64,000 nt of DNA from NCBI GenBank assembly GCA_016711205.1, contig JADJTM010000002.1, positions 1,054,001 to 1,118,000 on the forward strand. Direction: 5' to 3'. Positions 51,197 through 60,545 of the stretch are shown here, one piece after another. The DNA comes from Micropruina sp. Its GTDB lineage: Bacteria; Actinomycetota; Actinomycetes; Propionibacteriales; Propionibacteriaceae. The notes beneath the pieces are model-generated. The model made no database searches. It saw nothing but the letters and a program-made list of their open reading frames with translations, and was not told the origin of the DNA. Position numbers and translations under genes: made by a program. Each line of letters starts with the position of its first letter. The stretch's first letter is position 1.

Positions 51197-52164
51197 TCGG
51201 CGATGTCCTGGATCCCCGCAAGACCTTCGGCAAGGCCCTCCAGCAGGTCGCGGAGGCCGATTCGCGGGTGGTGGTGCTGTCGGCCGACAGCGGCGGCTCG
51301 TCCGGACTGGGTGAGTTCGCCAAGACCCACCCGGATCGCTATGTCGAGTTCGGCATCGCCGAGAACGGTGCCACCGGTGCGGCCGCCGGCCTGGCCACGT
51401 TCGGCCACATTCCGGTGTTGTGTGCCATCGCACCCTTCATCACCTGCCGCAACTACGAGGCGTTCCGCAACGACATCGGCTACATGCGGCAGAACGTCAA
51501 GATGGTCGGGCGCAACGGCGGCTTCACTTATGCCGACCTGGGCGCCACCCATCACTCGCTCGAGGACTACGCGATCATCGGCATGATTCCCGGCGTGGTG
51601 GTGCTGGCACCGCAGGATCCGACCGAGATCCGCGGCGCGGTCAAGGCGATGATCGAGCACCACGGTCCGGTCTACATGCGCATCGGCAACGACCCCCTGC
51701 CGGAGATCTTCCCCGACGACAGCTTCGAGATCGGCCGGGCCAAGCACCTGCGCGAGGGCAGCGACCTGACCGTCGTCAGCACCGGCTACGTCACGCCGCG
51801 GGTGCTCGAAGCGGTCGATCGGCTGGCCGGCGAGATCGAGGTCGACCTGCTCGGCCTGGGCACGGTCATCCCACTGGACGAGCAGGCGATCCTGGCTTCA
51901 GCGATGCGCACGCAACGGGTGCTGACGATCGAGGAGCACTACCTGCGCGGCGGGCTCGGCAGCGGCGTGTGCGAACTGCTCGCCGGCGTCCCGGACGTCA
52001 CCGTCGAACGCCTCGCGGTTCCGCACGACTTCGTGCCCAGTGGACGCTACGGCGAACTCAGCGCCCGCTACGACCTGGACGTGGACGGGATCGAGCGGCG
52101 CATCCGGGCCGCCGCCTACCCGCGACCGCGCACCGCGCAGGGGGTGGCGCCCGGGTCGTCCTGA
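51193..52164 (+). CDS. transketolase C-terminal (pyrimidine-binding) subunit
   Basis: The 323-aa protein has the pyrimidine-binding domain (FGIAENGATGAAAGLA with the catalytic Glu, TYADLGATHHSLEDYAII) and the C-terminal domain (LTIEEHYLRGGLGSGV). With the preceding subunit it makes a complete enzyme. Its ATG overlaps the first gene, ensuring equal synthesis. No aldolase, kinase or transporter follows, so the rest of the pathway must be elsewhere. Confidence 0.9.
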   Translation: MIGDVLDPRKTFGKALQQVAEADSRVVVLSADSGGSSGLGEFAKTHPDRYVEFGIAENGATGAAAGLATFGHIPVLCAIAPFITCRNYEAFRNDIGYMRQNVKMVGRNGGFTYADLGATHHSLEDYAIIGMIPGVVVLAPQDPTEIRGAVKAMIEHHGPVYMRIGNDPLPEIFPDDSFEIGRAKHLREGSDLTVVSTGYVTPRVLEAVDRLAGEIEVDLLGLGTVIPLDEQAILASAMRTQRVLTIEEHYLRGGLGSGVCELLAGVPDVTVERLAVPHDFVPSGRYGELSARYDLDVDGIERRIRAAAYPRPRTAQGVAPGSS

Positions 52165-52256
52165 CCGCCGCGAAGGGCCTGGCATTGTCGTCGTGAGGTC
52201 ACCCGACACGCGACTGGGCGTCGGCGGCCGTTCACCTTCGCCGCCGACGGTGAGGT

Positions 52257-53852
52257 GTGCGACGGTCCTGGGTGGTGATGGCGGCCGTGGTGGGCACCCT
52301 GCTGGTGCTCGCGTATCCGGTCAACAACAACGTTCGCTACGAGGTCGGGGTGCACCGGGTCTCGGGCTACTCGGTGGCCGAGACGTTCTCGCACCGGCCG
52401 ATCACGTTCCGGCTGATCAGCGCCGCGCAGTCATGGCTGCCGAACGTGGTCAGCGACGCAACCACGCCGAGCGGGTCCTTCGTCCACGCCTGGGTGTTCG
52501 AGGCCGGCTTCCGGCTGATGGCGGCCCTGGCCGCCGCCGCGGCCGCGCTGCTCCTGACCGCCGGCCTACGGCGCCGGCTCGGCTCGTCCGCCTGGGCCTA
52601 CGGGGTGGCCGCCTACGCCGGGCTGATGTTCACCGCTCCCGCCACCGGTGAACCGGACTGGTGGGCGGCGCTGGTCGCGGTGGCGGCGGTCGGCGCCGGG
52701 CTGCTCGGTTCTCATTGGACGGGGGGCGCCTGGGCGGGCGTGCTGCTCGCGATCGTCGCCCTGATGAAGATCAGTTCGCTGCCGGTGGCACTCGCCGCGC
52801 TGGTGCTGATCGTCGCCTTCGACCGCAGCCGCGGACTCGTAGCTCTGGCGACGGCTTTCGTGGCCGGTTGTGCGGGAGTCGTGCTGATCTGGTGGCTGGC
52901 TCCGCGCGAGATCGCCTGGCTGCTCGACATCAGGGCGCTGCAGCCGCCGCTGTGGACCAGCGACACCCCCGACGAGCAGCGCGGCTATCTGCTCAATCTG
53001 GCGGCCCGCTGGCCGACCATCGCGTTGCTGCCGGCCTTCTTCGTGTGGGCATCGCGTCGCGAGGTGGTGGCCGGCCTGGCCGCGACGGCGCTGACCGGGC
53101 TGGGTGTGGTCGGCCAGGGGCAGTACTTCATCTATCACGCCGTGCCGACGGTGGTGTTGAGCGCGGTCCTGGCCGTCGCGACCCTGCGCCGCTCGCGCGC
53201 AGCATTGCGCTGGCCCTTCCTCGCCTGCGCCCTCTGGACGCTGGTCGCCTTCGTTTCGCCGGCCGGGTGGCGAGTCGCCCACGCGCGTCCGCTGCTGGCG
53301 GGCACGATCGCGTGGGTCGTGCTGCTGTTCGTGGCGCAGTACTGGGTGCTGCGTCGCGGCCGAGGCCAGCCCAGGGCCGCCGCCGATCGGTGGGCGGCGC
53401 TGCTGGTGCTGGTTGCGATGCTGGCGACCCAGACGCCCTGGTCGGGCGAATCGCTCACCCTCGGCACCCGCGCCAAGACCCCGGTCGAAAACCTGACCCT
53501 GTTGCGAGGCCAGCTGGCCGTTGCCGAGCGCGTCCGGACGGTGGTGGGTACGGGTCCGGTGGTGTACCTCACCTTCGGTTCGTACACCTACCTGATCGGC
53601 AACCCGACCTCGTGCCGGTACCCCTCGCCGCTGTTCCTGCAACGTCCCGGGGCGGCTACAAAGGTGTCGGCGGCCACCCGCGGCGAGAATCTTGCCTGCG
53701 TCACCCAACCCGGGGCCGGCTGGCTGATCTGGGACCGCACCTGGCTGCACCGGAAGGGCGCTCCCGGCGACCTGCTGGCCACCCTCGACGCCACCTGGGC
53801 GTGCGAGCGGGCGACGGTGGTGGGCGGCCTCACCCTGTGCCCCCGGCGGTGA
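52257..53852 (+). CDS. multi-spanning membrane protein, GT-C-like
   Basis: The 531-aa protein has about ten membrane segments from the N-terminus to about residue 410, and a final soluble domain with several Cys (NPTSCRYPSPLFLQR, ENLACVTQ, ATWACERATVV, LTLCPRR). The layout (early outside loop, later globular domain) resembles GT-C glycosyltransferases, but no clear DxD or substrate motif is seen. Rv2181, at a similar place in M. tuberculosis, is a mannosyltransferase; equivalence is only a guess. The GTG start is uncertain. Confidence 0.7.
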   Translation: MRRSWVVMAAVVGTLLVLAYPVNNNVRYEVGVHRVSGYSVAETFSHRPITFRLISAAQSWLPNVVSDATTPSGSFVHAWVFEAGFRLMAALAAAAAALLLTAGLRRRLGSSAWAYGVAAYAGLMFTAPATGEPDWWAALVAVAAVGAGLLGSHWTGGAWAGVLLAIVALMKISSLPVALAALVLIVAFDRSRGLVALATAFVAGCAGVVLIWWLAPREIAWLLDIRALQPPLWTSDTPDEQRGYLLNLAARWPTIALLPAFFVWASRREVVAGLAATALTGLGVVGQGQYFIYHAVPTVVLSAVLAVATLRRSRAALRWPFLACALWTLVAFVSPAGWRVAHARPLLAGTIAWVVLLFVAQYWVLRRGRGQPRAAADRWAALLVLVAMLATQTPWSGESLTLGTRAKTPVENLTLLRGQLAVAERVRTVVGTGPVVYLTFGSYTYLIGNPTSCRYPSPLFLQRPGAATKVSAATRGENLACVTQPGAGWLIWDRTWLHRKGAPGDLLATLDATWACERATVVGGLTLCPRR

Positions 53853-53870
53853 ACTGAATAGGGTGGGGCC

Positions 53871-54518
53871 ATGCAGCTCACCCACCTCGGACATTCCGCC
53901 GTGCTCATCGAGGTCGCCGATCGGCGCATCCTGATCGATCCGGGCAACTTCAGTACCGCCTGGCACGACCTGCGCGACCTGGACGCCGTGCTGGTCACCC
54001 ACCAGCATCCCGATCATGTCGATCCCGAGCACATTGCCGACCTGCTCGCCGCCAATCCTCAGGCGTCGGTCCATGTGGAGCCCCAGGTGCTCGACGCCGT
54101 CGACCTCGGCGGGCGCGGGGTGGGCATCGCCGCCGGCACCTCCATCGACCTGGGTGCGGTGCGGGTCAGCGCCGTCGGTGGGCTGCATGCGGTGATCCAC
54201 CGGGACCTTCCCCGCATCGGCAACGTCGGCCTGGTGATCACCGCCGAGGGTGAGCCGACGCTCTTCCACCCGGGCGACTCGCTGGCCACCGCACCGTCCG
54301 GGGTGGACGTGCTCGCGGTGCCGCTGTACGGGCCGTGGGCGGCGATGAAGGAGACCATCGACTTCGCGCGTGCCGTCAGCGCCCCCGATGGCTTCCCCAT
54401 TCACGACGGGCTGCTGGCCGAGCGTGGCGTCCAACTCATCTATGGACGGCTGAGCGCCATGACCGAGACCCAGATGCCCGACCTGCGCGACGGGAGCGCC
54501 TGGACGCCCTCGGCCTGA
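53871..54518 (+). CDS. MBL-fold metallo-hydrolase
   Basis: The 215-aa protein has the metallo-beta-lactamase fold: MQLTHLGHSAVLIE, ILIDPGNF, the metal motif THQHPDHVD and FHPGDSLATA. It resembles UlaG-like family members. It starts 18 bp after the membrane protein. The substrate is unknown; related proteins cut phosphoesters or lactones. Confidence 0.85.
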   Translation: MQLTHLGHSAVLIEVADRRILIDPGNFSTAWHDLRDLDAVLVTHQHPDHVDPEHIADLLAANPQASVHVEPQVLDAVDLGGRGVGIAAGTSIDLGAVRVSAVGGLHAVIHRDLPRIGNVGLVITAEGEPTLFHPGDSLATAPSGVDVLAVPLYGPWAAMKETIDFARAVSAPDGFPIHDGLLAERGVQLIYGRLSAMTETQMPDLRDGSAWTPSA

Positions 54519-54539
54519 GCCGCACGGCTGCGCGCGGGC

Positions 54540-54622
54540 TTGAGCGTGGCCGGCGTAGGCAGGGCGCCCGGATGGGGTTCGCGAAGTGGGCGCAGATTGG
54601 AGCCGGCCCATCCGGGCTCAGG
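54540..54622 (+). repeat. degenerate remnant of the MITE-like element
   Basis: Segments ttgagcgtggccggcg, gcccggatggggt, ggcgcagat and atccgggctcag occur in the same order as in the right half of copy B (18888-18962). The left half and a clean terminal repeat are missing. Confidence 0.6.
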
Positions 54623-54645
54623 TCGGGCCGGCGCCTTGCTGTGGC

Positions 54646-55014
54646 TCAGCCCAGCGCACGGGCCTTGATTGCGGCGAACTCGTCGGCCGTGATCGCACCG
54701 GAATCGAGCAGTGTCTTGGCGTGGGCGATCTGCTGGACCGGGGTGGCCGCCTGGATCACCTGCACGTCGCTCGGCTCGGGCGGCACTGCGCCCCTTCCGC
54801 GCTGACGTGCCGACATGCCCCGGCCGCGCACGCCCAGGTAGACGAGGGCGGTGAGAGCCGGCAACGCCAACAGGGCCAGCACCCAGGCCGCCTTGGCCCA
54901 ACCCGACAGTTCGTCGTCACGGAACAGGTCGATGACGACCTGCACCAGCACGATCAAATAGGCGACGAAGAAGAAGCCCCAGATCATCAACCAGAAGAAG
55001 CCCCAGAAATCCAT
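54646..55014 (-). CDS. PLDc_N/SHOCT membrane protein
   Basis: The 122-aa protein has two membrane segments with a WAKAAWVLALLALPALTALVYL stretch typical of PLDc_N, and a C-terminal SHOCT motif (HAKTLLDSGAITADEFAAIK). Such proteins are common in actinobacteria; the SHOCT motif is thought to mediate protein contacts. The ATG is chosen where membrane homology begins (MDFWGFFWLMIWG). Confidence 0.8.
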   Translation of the reverse strand: MDFWGFFWLMIWGFFFVAYLIVLVQVVIDLFRDDELSGWAKAAWVLALLALPALTALVYLGVRGRGMSARQRGRGAVPPEPSDVQVIQAATPVQQIAHAKTLLDSGAITADEFAAIKARALG

Positions 55015-55228
55015 CGTCTCGGTCCTTCGTCCACTCGCGATCGGGAAGCGAATCGCGTCGTCGGCTCCGACAGGGGGTCGGTGCGCACATCGAGTGTGGC
55101 AGCGAAACGACGCGGTCGGTGAGAGGCTGCCCGCCGCGCTCAGGGATCGGCGGGAATGCCTGTGGTTCGCAGTGGTGTTCGGAGCACCGCGCGGTCCTGA
55201 AGACGGCGGGCGTCCGGCTGCCCTGGTG

Positions 55229-55262
55229 AACGGGAAAGGAACCGTCCCCAATACCCGTCGCG
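55229..55262. repeat. single ggggacggttccttt repeat unit
   Basis: gggaaaggaaccgtcccc followed by aatacccgtcg matches one arm of the palindrome at 2377-2437. It sits in the 337-bp gap 55015-55351, which otherwise holds no gene and only the unseen promoter of the SHOCT gene. Confidence 0.75.
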
Positions 55263-55351
55263 TGGCTGTGAGGAAGGATCCGCGCCGACTCGGTCGGCGT
55301 GATCGTTCCAACGATCCTGCAACCAAGCGTCACGGCGGGAGGGTGCATCGA

Positions 55352-57324
55352 TCAGGCCAGGTTGACGGTGACCGTCGACCCTTCGGGAACCTTCTTGCCC
55401 GCGCCGGGCGTGGTGCCCACCACCCGGTCGAAACCGAAGCTGATCAGCCGATTCACCTTCACCTCGAAGCCGGCCTTGGTGAGGATCTCGCGGGCCCGAT
55501 CGAGGTAGTAGCCGCGCACGTTCGGGACCGCCTTCAGCACCGGCCCCTTTGACACCAGCAGGGTGACCGTGTCGCCGCGGTGCACCTCGCCGGCCGGCGG
55601 GGTCTGGCTGATCACGTCCCCCTTGTCGACCTCGGCGTTGTTCTGCTGCTCGGTGGTGACCTTGAGACCTTGCGCCTTGAGGGCCGCGGTGGCGTCTTTG
55701 GCGGATTTGTTCGTCCAATCGGCCATCGTGACCGGGGCCGGGCCCTGGCTGAGCAACAGATCGACGGCGGTGCCCGGCTTGAGCGGGGTACCCTCGTCGA
55801 CCGAGCTGCTGATCACCTTGCCGGTCTCGACGTCGTCGTCGTAGGCCTGGGTGACGGTGCCGACGGCCAGTTGAAGCTTGGTCAGGTTCTCGGTTGCGGT
55901 CGGCAGGTCGAGCCCGCGCAGCGCCGGCACCACGTACCGCTCGGGGCCCTTGGAGACGAAGGCCGTGATGGTGCCCCCGTGCACGATGCGCTGACCGGCA
56001 GCCGGATCGGTGTGCGCGATGAGTCCGGACGGCACGTCTTCTGAGTACGCGTTGTCGAACGTGATCTGCAGGCCGGCCTGGTCGGTCGCGGCCTTGGCCT
56101 GGGCCTGGTTGAGTTGGGCCAGCACGGGGTGGCGGTGTACTGACCGGCGAACACCCACCAGAGCCCGGAACCGACCAGCAACACCGCGAGCAGGCCGGCG
56201 ATCAGACCCACCCAGCGACGCCGCGGGCGAGCCGGTGCGGCCGGCTGCTGCACCGGACCGTCGTAGTAGGGCATGCCGTCGGTGATCTCGGGAAAGCCCG
56301 GGCTGACCGGTGTGGACGGGGTGAACCGCAGGGTGGGTGTGCGTTGTTCGCCGTCCTCGCGCAGGGGCACCGGCTCGGTGATGTGGTTCTCGGGGTCGAG
56401 CGTGGGGCGCTGCATGCGGGCGGTCAGGGCGGGATCGTCCATCACGCCGCGATCGAGCGCCTCGCGGGCCTGGCGCAGGTGGTCGAGCAGCACCCGGGCA
56501 TCCGTCGGACGATCGGACGGACGCCGCGCCGCCGCACTGGTGACCAGGGCGTCCAGGTAGGGCGGAATGCCGTTGCGGGACTCTCGCCACGAGGTCTTGA
56601 CCGCCGAGGACGGAGCCGGAATCGCCTTGTGCACGTGGGCGTAGGCAACCTGGATCGGGTTGTCGCCGGTGTGCGGCTTGGTGCCGGTGAGCATCTCGTA
56701 CAGCACCACGCCCAGCGCGTAGACGTCGCAGCGCGGATCGGCCTTGCCGTGGGTGACCAGCTCGGGAGCGATGTAGCTGACGGTGCCGATCAGCATGCCG
56801 GTGGCGGTCGCGGTCTGCGCGCTGACCGCCCGGGCGAGGCCGAAGTCGGCGACCTTGATCTGGCCCCGGTCGCTGATCAGGATGTTCTCGGGCTTGATGT
56901 CGCGGTGGATCATGCCCGACTCGTGGGCTGCAGCGACCGCGCTGGTGACCGGAATCAGCAGTTCGAGGGCCCGCTCGGGGCTGAACGAACCCTCGCGGGT
57001 GATCATGTGCCGCAGCGTGCAGCCCTCGACGTACTCCATCACGATGTACGGGCGGCCGCGGTGCAGACCTTGGTCGAACACCGACACCACGTTGGGGTGC
57101 GACAGCCGGGCCGCGGCACGCGCCTCTCGGTCGAACTTGCCGATGAAGTCCTGGTCGTCGCCGAGGCCCTCGTGCATCACCTTGACCGCGACGGTGCGGG
57201 TCAGGCGCTGGTCGTCGGCGAGATAGACGGTGGCCATGCCGCCCCGAGCGAGCTTGCGCGAAATGGCATAGCGACCGTCGAGAAGCTGCCCCACCAGGGG
57301 GTCGCTCGTGCTCACAGTGGTCAC
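55352..57324 (-). pseudogene. PASTA-type Ser/Thr protein kinase (PknL/PknB-like), frameshifted
   Basis: The kinase half (first 390 residues) is intact: GRYAISRKLARGGMATVYLA, Lys in VAVKVMHEG, HRDIKPEN, VADFGLA and GTVSYIAPE, then a Pro-rich juxtamembrane region and one membrane segment (WVGLIAGLLAVLLVGSGLWW). Just outside the membrane the frame shifts. Four PASTA domains follow in another frame, each ending like FVSKGPE or LLLSQGPA. The switch is at a run of four G (56126-56129); the 1973-bp span is one base short of 658 codons. Intact, it would sense cell-wall muropeptides. As read, the kinase would lose its PASTA sensor. The GTG start has GGAG upstream. Confidence 0.88.
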
Positions 57325-57489
57325 CGTCGCTCCGGACAAGTCAGGGGAAGTCAGGCCGTCCAGACCTGCCGGTGAGTCTAGGTCGCAGCTCGCCCCACGC
57401 CCGCTGCGACCCGCCGGTTCGATCTGGATCGGAATGGGTCTTGGCTGAGGCCCTTCGCCGGGGTCGGGGTCGGTATTAGGCTGACGGCC

Positions 57490-58320
57490 GTGACGGTATT
57501 GCGGGGAATTGATGTGCGGCTGAGACTCGCTCGGCTGCTGTGCGTCACCGATGCGCGACGCGATACGGACGATTTGGGCACGTTCGCCGCAGGCGTTCTG
57601 GGTGCCGGGGTCGACATGGTGGAGTTGCGCGACCATCGGGCGTCCGATGATCAGCTGCTGCACGCCCTCGAGGTGCTGCGCACGGCCGCGTTCCGGTCGC
57701 AGGGGCTGGTCTCGGTGTACGCCGATACCGACCTGGCGCGGCAGTTCGGCGCGGACGTGCTGCACCTGCCGAAGGGGCGTCCGGACGGGGCGAAGGCGCG
57801 GCGCTACGTGCACCGCTGGGCCAAGCTGGGCCGCTCCTGCTACTCCGAGAAGGACGTCGACGCCGCCCTGGCCGACGACGAGATCGACTTCCTCACGCTG
57901 GGACCCGCGTTCAGTGGGTTGCCGCTGTTCGGACGTCTGCCCGGGCTGGAGCTGGTGCGGCACGCGGCGGCCGTCGCGCCGCCGTCCAAGCAGGGCGCCA
58001 AGCCGTGGTTCGTGATCGGCGGCATCACGCTCGAGACCCTCGACGAGGTGCTGGACGCCGGCGCTCGCCGGGTGGCGGTCGGCCGGGCGATCACCGGCGC
58101 GGACGACCCTGCTGCCGCGGCCAGGGAGTTCGGCGACCGGCTACGTGCCGCCTGGGCCGATTCGATGGACGACGTGATCCTGAATGCGGTCGCCGCGGAG
58201 GGCACCTTCCGTCCGATCGCGGCCGAGGACGCCGGCGTTGAGCGGATTCGGCTCGATCACGACGAGCAGATCGAGAACGACGCCGCGATCGAGAGTGACG
58301 AGGCATTCGAGAACGACTGA
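57490..58320 (+). CDS. ThiE-like thiamine phosphate synthase family protein
   Basis: The 276-aa protein has the TMP synthase/TenI barrel: GVDMVELRDHRASD, FLTLGPAFSGLPLFG, FVIGGITLETLDEVL and ARRVAVGRAITG. Several usual ThiE residues are changed (no Lys after VELR; the GxSxH stretch reads RSCYSEKD), so catalytic thiamine synthesis is not certain. The C-terminal 40 residues are strikingly acidic (EQIENDAAIESDEAFEND). No other thi gene is nearby. The GTG start is divergent from the kinase. Confidence 0.75.
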   Translation: MTVLRGIDVRLRLARLLCVTDARRDTDDLGTFAAGVLGAGVDMVELRDHRASDDQLLHALEVLRTAAFRSQGLVSVYADTDLARQFGADVLHLPKGRPDGAKARRYVHRWAKLGRSCYSEKDVDAALADDEIDFLTLGPAFSGLPLFGRLPGLELVRHAAAVAPPSKQGAKPWFVIGGITLETLDEVLDAGARRVAVGRAITGADDPAAAAREFGDRLRAAWADSMDDVILNAVAAEGTFRPIAAEDAGVERIRLDHDEQIENDAAIESDEAFEND

Positions 58321-58451
58321 CTGATCGCGATCCGCGACGCGACCGGATCCGGGATGAGGGTGCGCCCGGTGTTCTGAGATCATCCGTCAGGGTCTGCTGG
58401 ATCCCCGGGGTGTCGCGCGGCGAGGGGTGCGCTGGTGTCGGGATTTCAGAA

Positions 58452-59540
58452 TCAGGATGAGCGAGCCGTGGCCAACTCGGCCAGGGTGCGCAGGGCCTCG
58501 ACCGCCTCAGGGCGCAGCGGCGCCCCGTCCAGAGCCGCCAATGCCTGCCCGAGGTCGTCGCTGATGCGTTGCTCGGTGGCGGCCAGCGCGCCCGAGTGCA
58601 CGAGGATCTCGCGGGCGCTCGCCACGTCGTTGGCGTCGAGATCGGCGCTGCCGAGCAGCCCGAGCAAGCGCTCCTTCGCCGAGTCGGACGCCCGCTCCAG
58701 CGCGTGCGCGATGAGCACGGTGCGCTTGCCCTCGCGCAGGTCGTCACCCGCCGGCTTGCCCGTCACCTCCGGTTCACCGAACACCCCCAGCACGTCGTCG
58801 CGGAACTGGAAGGCCCGGCCCAGCGGCGACCCGTAGGCCCGCAACGCCTGCAACGCCGACCCGTCGGCGCCGGCCAGGGCGGCACCCACCTGCAACGGAC
58901 GGATCACCGTGTACCGCGACGTCTTGAACTCCACCACCTGCGGCACCAGGGTCATCAGGTCGACCGCGCCGACCGGCTCGGCCTGGGCGAACACGTCCAG
59001 GAACTGCCCGCAGGTCACCTCGGTGCGCATCGCGTCCAGCAGCGGAGTCGCCCGCGCCAGCGCTTCGACCGGCATTCCCGACCCGCTGAACAGCTCCATC
59101 GACCACACCAGCAGCAGGTCGCCGAGCAGAATCGCGCCCGCTCGTCCGAACGCCTCCGGCGAACCCAGCAGGCCACCCTCGGCATGCCAGGTCTCGAACT
59201 GCCGGTGCGCCGCCGGCAGTCCGCGGCGGGTGTCCGAGGCGTCCATCACGTCGTCGTGCACCAGCGCCGAGACGTGCAGCAGGTCGAGGCTGGCGGCCGC
59301 CCGCAGCAGGGCCTCGGCGTCGTCCGGTTCGGCGATGGCGGAGAAGCCCCACCAGCAGAACGCCGGACGCAGCCGCTTGCCGCCGGCCGTGAACGCCAAC
59401 GCCAGCTCGCTCAAGGCGTGCACCTGCGGCCCGACCGCGGTCAGTTGCGCCTGCCGGGCCTCGATGAATGCGCGCAGGTGCGCACCGATCGCCTCACGGA
59501 ACGGCGACCCGAGCGGATCGTGTGCCGCGAAGTTGCCCAT
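58452..59540 (-). CDS. E-type polyprenyl diphosphate synthase (IdsA2-like)
   Basis: The 362-aa enzyme builds C15-C20 isoprenoid diphosphates. The first aspartate motif is HDDVMDASDTRRG (DDxxxxD) and the second is FQFRDDVLGVFG (DDxxG), followed by GKPAGDDLREGKRTVLI. The product length cannot be read safely. In M. tuberculosis idsA2 sits between the same neighbours (pknL side and metF). Divergent from metF. Confidence 0.9.
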   Translation of the reverse strand: MGNFAAHDPLGSPFREAIGAHLRAFIEARQAQLTAVGPQVHALSELALAFTAGGKRLRPAFCWWGFSAIAEPDDAEALLRAAASLDLLHVSALVHDDVMDASDTRRGLPAAHRQFETWHAEGGLLGSPEAFGRAGAILLGDLLLVWSMELFSGSGMPVEALARATPLLDAMRTEVTCGQFLDVFAQAEPVGAVDLMTLVPQVVEFKTSRYTVIRPLQVGAALAGADGSALQALRAYGSPLGRAFQFRDDVLGVFGEPEVTGKPAGDDLREGKRTVLIAHALERASDSAKERLLGLLGSADLDANDVASAREILVHSGALAATEQRISDDLGQALAALDGAPLRPEAVEALRTLAELATARSS

Positions 59541-59591
59541 CCACTGAGCCTAGAGGCCCGAGCCGGACGTTGCTGGCTTACGTTTGACCCC

Positions 59592-60545
59592 GTGTCCGTG
59601 AACCGCGATGACGTCGCCGAGCAGGAATATCTGCCCAGCATCGCCGACCTGCTCGCCGACACCAGCCGTCCGACCTTCAGCTTCGAGTTCTTTCCGCCCG
59701 CCGACCAGGCCGGCTCGGACGTGCTCGCGCAGACCATTCTCGACCTGGACGCCACCGGCCCCGACTGGCTGTCGGTCACCTACGGGGCGTCCGGTGCGAC
59801 CCGCGACCGCACGATCCGGGCCACCCGGTTCATCAAGAAGCGCACCGAGGCCCAGACCATGGGTCACCTGACCTGCGCCGGCCAGTCCCGCGACGAACTG
59901 CTCGCCACCCTGGCCCGCTACGCCGAGGCGGACGTGCGGCACGTGCTGGCGATCCGCGGCGACATGCCGGGCGGCCCGACCGTGCCCTGGCAGCAGCACC
60001 CGGACGGACTGGCGAACGCCACCGAGCTGGTCTCGCTGATCGCCGACAACTTCAGCTTCGGCATCGGCGTGGCCGCCTTTCCCGACCCGCACCCGCAGCA
60101 CCGAGACCCCGAGCTGGACGCTCGGTTGCTGCTGGAGAAGCAGCAAGCGGGGGCCAGCTTCGCGATCACGCAGTTGTTCTTCGATGCCGGCGCCTACGCG
60201 CGGCTGGTCGAGCGCGTCCGGGCGATCGGGTGCACGCTTCCGATCGTGGCCGGCATTCAACCGGTGACCAACATCGCGCAGGTCGAACGGTTCGCCGCGC
60301 TGTCGGGTGCGGCGTTGCCGCAGCGGGTGGTGCGGCGACTGCACGCCGTCGCGGACGATCCGGCGCAGGTGCGCCGGGTGGGTGTCGAGATCGCCACCGA
60401 ACTGAGTGCCGAAGTGCTGCGCGCCGGGGCCCCGGGGCTGCAGTTCTTCACCCTCAACCGGTCGCGGGCGACGTCAGCGATTCTCGCCAACCTGCGCCGG
60501 CTTGGATTGGATCGACGGTCACCAGCCGTTGCGTCGGACGGGTGA
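59592..60545 (+). CDS. metF: methylenetetrahydrofolate reductase
   Basis: The 317-aa flavoprotein makes 5-methyltetrahydrofolate for methionine synthesis. It shows TFSFEFFPPADQ (catalytic Glu), WLSVTYGASGATRDRT, HLTCAGQSRDEL, HVLAIRGDMPGG and ITQLFFDAGAY. GTG at 59592 is used; a second GTG 6 bp later is possible. Its 3 prime end overlaps the convergent helicase gene by 92 bp. Confidence 0.95.
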   Translation: MSVNRDDVAEQEYLPSIADLLADTSRPTFSFEFFPPADQAGSDVLAQTILDLDATGPDWLSVTYGASGATRDRTIRATRFIKKRTEAQTMGHLTCAGQSRDELLATLARYAEADVRHVLAIRGDMPGGPTVPWQQHPDGLANATELVSLIADNFSFGIGVAAFPDPHPQHRDPELDARLLLEKQQAGASFAITQLFFDAGAYARLVERVRAIGCTLPIVAGIQPVTNIAQVERFAALSGAALPQRVVRRLHAVADDPAQVRRVGVEIATELSAEVLRAGAPGLQFFTLNRSRATSAILANLRRLGLDRRSPAVASDG

